Under the pieces are notes generated by a model. The model saw nothing but the letters and a program-made list of their open reading frames with translations. It did not search any database and was not told the DNA's origin. Below are positions 6,799 through 10,495 of a DNA stretch of 10,495 nt, piece by piece. Position 1 is the first letter of the stretch; each line of letters starts with the position of its first letter. The translations under genes were made by a program, and so were the position numbers. Source of the stretch: CAZAGT01 sp964484515 (lineage in GTDB: Bacteria > Desulfobacterota > DSM-4660 > Desulfatiglandales > HGW-15); assembly GCA_964484515.1 (NCBI GenBank), contig CAZAGT010000170.1, positions 1 through 10,495 on the forward strand. The letters are read 5' to 3'.

Positions 6799-8120
6799 GT
6801 ATCGAACTGATCACACTGCTCATCGTCTTGACCTTTATCGTCCTGTTGGTGGCCGGCTTGCCTTTGGCCTGGACTATGGGGGCCACCGCCGTCATCTTCA
6901 CCCTGATCCTCTTCGGGCCTTCGGTCATGGTCATGCCCGTCTCACGGGTATTCCGGCTGATGATGAACTATGTCCTGGTGGCCTGTCCGTTATTTATCTT
7001 CATGGCCACGATCCTTCAACAATCCGGCGTGGCGGACGACCTGTTCAAAGCGGTTCATATCTGGTCGGGCCCGTTTCGCGGCGGCCTGGCCATCGGGGCC
7101 ATCGTCTCCTGCACGTTGATGGCTGCCATGGTCGGCATCATCGGCGCCGAGATCGTGACCTTCGGCCTGATCGCTCTGCCGGCCATGCTGGAGCGGAAAT
7201 ACGATCACCGCATCGCCCTTGGGAGCATCTGCGCAGGCGGTGGAATGGCCACCCTCATCCCGCCCAGCGTCGTCTTCATCGTCTACGCTATGATGGCGGG
7301 GGCCTCGGTCGGCGAGCTATTTATCGGCGGTATCATCCCCGGCTTGCTCCTGGCCGCCCTGTTCACGGGCTACATCATCATCGCCTGCTGGATCAAGCCG
7401 GAGATGGCCCCGGCCGCCAGCGTTGAGGAGCGTAGCGTTCCCCTACGCCAAAAGGTGGCGATGCTGAAGGGGCTCATTATGCCGGGGATCCTGGCCTTCG
7501 CAGTCCTGGGCTCAATCTACACCGGTGTCGCCACTCCATCTGAGGCGGCCGGTGTGGGCTGTGTCGGCGCCCTGTTCTCCGCGGCCTATAACCGCCGACT
7601 CACCTGGAGCGGCGTCAAGAGCGCTCTCTACGAGACAGCCAAGGTCACCGCCATGTTGTACTGGCTATTGTTTGGGGCCCAGACCATCATTGGCGTGTAC
7701 GCCTTGGCCGGCGGCGATGAGTTTGTCAGGAATGCCGTCACGGCTCTTCCCTTTGGCAAGTGGGGCACCATCATCGGCATGCAGGCCATCATGATCTTTC
7801 TGGGCATGTTCCTCGATTGGGTGGGGATCGTCTTTCTGACCATGCCGCTTTTTGTGCCGATCATCGAAGATCTGGGTTTCAGTAAGGTCTGGTTCGGCGT
7901 GGTGTTCTGCATGAATATGCACATCTCCTACCTCTCACCCCCTTTCGGCCCCTCGATCTTCTACCTCAAGAGTGTCGTCGGAGAGGAGATCTCAGTGGTC
8001 GACATCTATAAGGCCAACCTACCCTACGTCTGGCTCACTCTTGTGGCCCTTGCCTTAACCGTGATGTTCCCTCAACTTTCGCTCTGGTTGCCGGCTCAAA
8101 TGCTGGGACGGAGTGGATAA
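6795..8120 (+). CDS. dctM: TRAP transporter large permease subunit (DctM family)
   Basis: This 441-residue, roughly 12-segment inner-membrane permease forms the translocation path of the TRAP system in the IT superfamily. Typical family landmarks are present: AGGGMATLIPPS about a third of the way in, YTGVATPSEAAGVG in the middle, and YLSPPFGPSIFYLKS near the end. The start was set at the GTG at 6795, which overlaps the dctQ stop codon as GTGA. It gives the expected N-terminus MSIELITLLIVL. An ATG at 6690 is in frame but would add 35 polar residues lying inside dctQ. No separate ribosome-binding site is evident, so translation is probably coupled to dctQ. The gene ends the operon; a weak terminator follows. 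Confidence 0.93.
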   Translation: MSIELITLLIVLTFIVLLVAGLPLAWTMGATAVIFTLILFGPSVMVMPVSRVFRLMMNYVLVACPLFIFMATILQQSGVADDLFKAVHIWSGPFRGGLAIGAIVSCTLMAAMVGIIGAEIVTFGLIALPAMLERKYDHRIALGSICAGGGMATLIPPSVVFIVYAMMAGASVGELFIGGIIPGLLLAALFTGYIIIACWIKPEMAPAASVEERSVPLRQKVAMLKGLIMPGILAFAVLGSIYTGVATPSEAAGVGCVGALFSAAYNRRLTWSGVKSALYETAKVTAMLYWLLFGAQTIIGVYALAGGDEFVRNAVTALPFGKWGTIIGMQAIMIFLGMFLDWVGIVFLTMPLFVPIIEDLGFSKVWFGVVFCMNMHISYLSPPFGPSIFYLKSVVGEEISVVDIYKANLPYVWLTLVALALTVMFPQLSLWLPAQMLGRSG

Positions 8121-8454
8121 CAAGCGACGCAAGAGCATTTTGTCATTTCAAGGTCACTCCATGACCTAGGAATTTTTTTCGCTTATCTCCGCAGCCGAAA
8201 TGCACAATTCGTCGTCAGCCAGGTTGGACGCCTACCTGAGCTTGAGATAGCGATGGACGAGGAAAAGTTCAGCGTCACGGGACGATAGCCCCACAGAGAA
8301 CACAGTTACGACCTCCCAGGTGAGCGATCCGGTTCTTTTCGTCTGACCCATTCCGAATTAGAAGGGCAGGGCAAGCCTCGCCGAGTTTCGTAGTCACGTC
8401 CCGTCTCGATCTTTGTCAAGCGAGAATTGCTGAATACAAGAATCTTAAGCAAGT
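8121..8454. other. Convergent spacer between dctM and msrAB
   Basis: The two flanking genes point toward each other. Apart from the hairpin at 8151-8167, which is followed by seven T residues, I see only short frames of under 20 codons and no RNA gene. No terminator for msrAB is evident on the minus strand. Confidence 0.5.
8151..8178 (+). terminator. Candidate intrinsic terminator of the TRAP operon
   Basis: AGGTCA (8151-8156) pairs perfectly with TGACCT (8162-8167) around CTCCA. Five bases later comes a run of seven T residues. It begins about 30 bases after the dctM stop. The stem is only six pairs and the gap to the T-run is long, so efficiency is uncertain. Confidence 0.45.
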
Positions 8455-9588
8455 TCATCGTCCTTTCATATTTCCTAAGAAGAGATCAACGTAATCACCG
8501 TATCCTTCATCGCTAAGATCTTCTTTAGGGACAAATCGAAGTGCGGCTGAATTGATGCAGTACCGCAATCCGGTCGGCGGAGGACCGTCTGGAAAAACAT
8601 GTCCGAGATGGGAGTCTCCATGCTTGCTTCTTACCTCAGTTCGCTCCATAAGCAGGCTATGGTCTTGATGTTCCACAATGTTGTCAGGGACCAATGGCCG
8701 CGTAAAGCTGGGCCAACCACCAGTCCCAGAGTTGAACTTGTCGGTCGAACTGAACAGTGGCTCACCACTTACAATATCAACGTAGATTCCTTCTTTCTTG
8801 TTGTCCCAGTATTCATTGTGAAACGCAGGCTCGGTGCCTCCGAGCTGTGTTACTTCGTATTGCATCTGGGTCAGTTGTTTCTTCAGAACCTCATCGCTTG
8901 GTTTGTGATATTTTGAAGTGAGCTTTGGTGAAGTTTTTTTCGGCACCTTGCCCCAAGTCTTTTCGATAAATCGATCTCGTCCCGATCCGGAGCGGTAGGA
9001 CTTATAACGAATGGGTTTTTTCTCGTAAAAATCCTGATGATACTCTTCAGCCCTGTAAAAGGTCCGCAACGGAATAATTGGGGTTACCATGGGGCGTTTG
9101 AAGACATTGGACTTTTCAATTTTGGCCTTCGATTCTTCAGCCAGTGCCTTCTGTTTTTCATCATGGTAGAAGATAGCCGTGCGATACTGAGGCCCACGGT
9201 CGACAAACTGCCCCGCGTCATCGGTCGGGTCCACATGCCGCCAGAAGACCTCAAGTAGTTCAGTATAGGTTATTTTTTCAGGATCGTACAAGACCTGCAC
9301 CGCTTCGTAGTAACCGGTCTTACCGGAGGAGACCTGCTTATAAGTGGGGTTCTCTTGACTGCCGCCGGTATAGCCGGAGATGACTTCCACCACTCCATCA
9401 ACCTTCTCAAAATCCGACTCCATGCACCAGAAGCATCCGCCGGCAAAAGTAGCCTTATTTAGCTTTTTGTCGCTATATCCATGTTCTATTCCCTTGGCTT
9501 CGACCTGATTTTGATCTCTTAGCTGGTGAAATCCAAACAGTATCGTTCCGACTAGGATTGTGATTGAGAGAATAATGATTGTTTTCAT
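8455..9588 (-). CDS. msrAB: Fused peptide methionine sulfoxide reductase MsrA-MsrB, exported or membrane-anchored
   Basis: This is a 377-residue bifunctional enzyme that reduces methionine-S-sulfoxide (MsrA) and methionine-R-sulfoxide (MsrB) in proteins. Residues 4-20 are a hydrophobic signal or anchor, so the enzyme acts outside the cytoplasm, as in Neisseria PilB-type proteins. The MsrA domain spans about 46-200, with the GCFWCME motif and catalytic Cys52. The MsrB domain spans about 233-370, with SGEPLFSS, GGWPSF, the HLGHVF motif at 327-332 and catalytic Cys344 in RYCINSAAL. The whole chain has only three cysteines (52, 55, 344). The MsrB zinc CxxC pairs and the usual C-terminal MsrA and MsrB resolving cysteines are absent. 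An extra glycine appears in the MsrB loop (GTGGWPSF instead of the usual GTGWPSF). The ATG is preceded by AGGAAAGGG. The gene is more AT-rich than the TRAP operon and stands alone, behind an apparent structured leader. Confidence 0.93.
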   Translation of the reverse strand: MKTIIILSITILVGTILFGFHQLRDQNQVEAKGIEHGYSDKKLNKATFAGGCFWCMESDFEKVDGVVEVISGYTGGSQENPTYKQVSSGKTGYYEAVQVLYDPEKITYTELLEVFWRHVDPTDDAGQFVDRGPQYRTAIFYHDEKQKALAEESKAKIEKSNVFKRPMVTPIIPLRTFYRAEEYHQDFYEKKPIRYKSYRSGSGRDRFIEKTWGKVPKKTSPKLTSKYHKPSDEVLKKQLTQMQYEVTQLGGTEPAFHNEYWDNKKEGIYVDIVSGEPLFSSTDKFNSGTGGWPSFTRPLVPDNIVEHQDHSLLMERTEVRSKHGDSHLGHVFPDGPPPTGLRYCINSAALRFVPKEDLSDEGYGDYVDLFLGNMKGR

Positions 9589-9622
9589 AGCCGCACCGCC
9601 CTTTCCTAATTGATTGTTTGAA

Positions 9623-9709
9623 TTGTGAACGACACCACGTTCCTCGAATGGTTGCGAGGTATTCCCGTTCTTTGCGGGTTGACTGGAATCTAAGTGTCGT
9701 AATTCACAA
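9623..9709 (-). ncRNA. Candidate structured 5' leader RNA of msrAB
   Basis: On the minus strand TTGTGAA-TTA-CGACAC (9709 to 9694) pairs with GTGTCG-TTCACAA (9635 to 9623), giving 13 pairs with a three-base bulge. Two hairpins lie inside: CCCG/CGGG with a 7-base loop (9678-9664) and CCTCG/CGAGG with an 8-base loop (9659-9642). The fold is a three-way junction that ends 34 bases before the msrAB start. It begins just after a promoter-like sequence. It leaves the ribosome-binding site free. It matches no riboswitch class I recognise. Confidence 0.4.
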
Positions 9710-9721
9710 GATCATCACGGA

Positions 9722-9749
9722 AATATAACTTTTTTGTAACAAATGCGAA
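9722..9749 (-). promoter_or_regulatory. Candidate msrAB promoter
   Basis: On the minus strand TTCGCA (9749 to 9744) and TATATT (9727 to 9722) are 16 bases apart. Transcription would start near 9715, a few bases before the structured leader. The -35 match is moderate and the -10 match is good. Confidence 0.35.
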
Positions 9750-9862
9750 AATCGTTCAATGATCCGTCGCATGAGCCCAAGTGTCGCCACTCGGATTCCA
9801 TTGATAAGGCGAGGAGTATGGCATTATCTGAGCGATCAATTCATATGCCGTTCCAATAAACC

Positions 9863-9877
9863 TATGATGACATCATA
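9863..9877. promoter_or_regulatory. 15-base palindrome, possible operator
   Basis: TATGATG-A-CATCATA is perfectly symmetric around a single central base. It lies about 275 bases upstream of the msrAB start, between that promoter and the 39-codon ORF. Its size and symmetry suit a dimeric helix-turn-helix regulator, but no cognate regulator is in the window. Confidence 0.3.
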
Positions 9878-9950
9878 CCTACCCATCTCCCTTGCTGATG
9901 TAGACCCTTGACCCTTCCCATATTCCACTGCCCCGCTCCGCGACGCTCGA

Positions 9951-10070
9951 TCATGTCCATTTCTGCTCCGGAACCCTCACGTAAAAGAGTCGTTCGTCAT
10001 TCTTCTTGAGTTCATCCCGAAAGTCATCATCAATCGCAGTTGTTACAAAAGTCTTATTCTTTTGCGACAT
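9951..10070 (-). CDS. Hypothetical 39-residue protein
   Basis: ATG at 10070 opens a frame that starts MSQKNKTFVTTAIDD and ends RVPEQKWT before a TGA. It has 39 residues and is hydrophilic with mixed charge and protein-like composition. An in-frame TAA lies seven codons before the ATG, so this is the only possible ATG start. No good ribosome-binding site is visible (AGGTAACTG is too far upstream). The frame stays open for 26 more codons after the TGA, so it may be the truncated N-terminus of a decayed gene. I recognise no family. Confidence 0.3.
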   Translation of the reverse strand: MSQKNKTFVTTAIDDDFRDELKKNDERLFYVRVPEQKWT

Positions 10071-10231
10071 TTCTGTGAGACTTTTCAGTTACCTGTCTCC
10101 TAGATCTCCGCTTTGGATCGGATTCAATGGACAAGAGAAAGGAGGTGATTTAGGTACAGCCAAAAATCTTGCACCAATACACTTACCTTACCGACAAATA
10201 GACGGAGGTGCTGCCATGACTTAAGAATTTA

Positions 10232-10466
10232 CGTGTTGTTTATGCTGCTCTTTGACGCGAGACGCTCCAATCGGTTGTTCAATATGCTTCAAGAAGACGA
10301 TGTCTTTGGATAGGAATGCTGCTCGCTTAAACCGCCCGAATTGTGCCTGCAAACTGACTATCTCATTCACGATTTTGACCTCAAGACCAATAAGGAGGCT
10401 CACATGAAACAGAGAATATCCTTCACCTTACTGCTGTCTTTATCCCTACGTTGCATAAACAACACG
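10232..10466. repeat. 14-nt perfect inverted repeats about 207 bases apart
   Basis: CGTGTTGTTTATGC (10232-10245) recurs exactly as its reverse complement (10453-10466). Neither arm extends further and no clear target duplication flanks them. They could be ends of a small non-autonomous element or a remnant of one. A chance match at this length is unlikely within a 1-kb stretch but not impossible across the whole window. Confidence 0.4.
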
Positions 10467-10481
10467 ACAGAAGGTGTGTAA
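10404..10481 (+). pseudogene. Signal-peptide-like start of an exported protein, apparently frameshifted
   Basis: AAGGAGG lies at 10392-10398, six bases from ATG at 10404. This is one of the best ribosome-binding sites in the window. The frame starts MKQRISFTLLLSLSL, a typical Sec signal n-region and hydrophobic core, then stops after 25 residues. A different frame remains open from the end of the hydrophobic core to the window edge. This fits a broken secreted-protein gene whose remainder lies beyond 10495. It could also be a genuine small peptide. Confidence 0.35.
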
Positions 10482-10495
10482 AGACAATAATAACA

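Larger units (their letters stand above)
9589..10495. other. 900-base AT-rich region without an intact gene
   Basis: It holds the msrAB promoter and leader (about 9600-9750), a 15-base palindrome (9863-9877), a 39-codon minus-strand ORF (10070 to 9951), a strong but unused ribosome-binding site (10138-10148), a signal-peptide-like 25-residue ORF (10404-10481) and a 14-nt inverted repeat pair (10232-10245 and 10453-10466). A 60-codon minus-strand frame at 10403-10221 and a 72-codon plus-strand frame at 10006-10224 have no supporting ribosome-binding site or recognisable motif. The picture is of eroded genes or a small unrecognised element. Confidence 0.5.

Noticed and set aside
9732..10050. 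Second inverted pair, TTTTGTAACAA-x-TGCGA (9732-9748 against 10034-10050), 16 of 17 matching
   Set aside because: It is AT-rich and has a mismatch; one arm falls in the msrAB promoter spacer. It may be chance and I see no element boundary.
10221..10403. 60-codon minus-strand frame near the right edge
   Set aside because: The region upstream of its ATG lacks a ribosome-binding site; its C-terminal residues are simply the translated inverted repeat.

Overview
The window looks like chromosomal DNA of a free-living Gram-negative bacterium. Three things suggest this: a TRAP transporter with an exported binding protein, a membrane-targeted MsrAB, and strong Shine-Dalgarno sites at almost every gene. 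GC is moderate to high over most of the window. From 8121 onward, and most clearly from 8455 to the end, it is visibly more AT-rich. I cannot name the species. Gene content and intergenic style (short dispersed hairpin repeats, Nramp-like and TRAP transporters, HPr fusion) would fit an environmental lineage such as Desulfobacterota, Nitrospirota, NC10 or relatives, but this is inference. No rRNA, tRNA, CRISPR array, transposase or phage gene is visible.

Layout. Positions 1-331 are noncoding and carry several short hairpins and a degenerate tandem repeat. Positions 332-4760 hold three minus-strand genes, transcribed right to left: a protein with a C-terminal HPr domain (4760 to 3453), a zinc-dependent medium-chain alcohol dehydrogenase (3140 to 1992) and an Nramp-superfamily membrane transporter lacking the usual metal-binding motifs (1780 to 332). 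A 462-base divergent intergenic region (4761-5222) separates these from a plus-strand TRAP operon: dctP (5223-6251), dctQ (6256-6798) and dctM (6795-8120), with a 4-base gap and then a GTGA overlap. After a 334-base spacer comes a minus-strand fused methionine sulfoxide reductase MsrA-MsrB with an N-terminal export or anchor segment (9588 to 8455). The last 900 bases contain only very short ORFs, good ribosome-binding sites leading to near-immediate stops, and inverted repeats. They look like eroded DNA or an unrecognised small element.

How it may work together (inference). The TRAP system probably imports an organic acid; the binding protein resembles the alpha-keto/hydroxy-carboxylate type. 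The divergent genes supply an oxidoreductase, a second transporter and a cytosolic protein whose HPr domain keeps the phosphorylatable His and Ser. This could be an uptake-and-oxidation module for a small carboxylate or alcohol with a PTS-like phosphorelay sensor. No PTS enzyme I, EIIA or HPr kinase is in the window. msrAB is a separate transcription unit for repair of oxidised protein methionine outside the cytoplasm, and its predicted leader folds into a striking multi-branched RNA.
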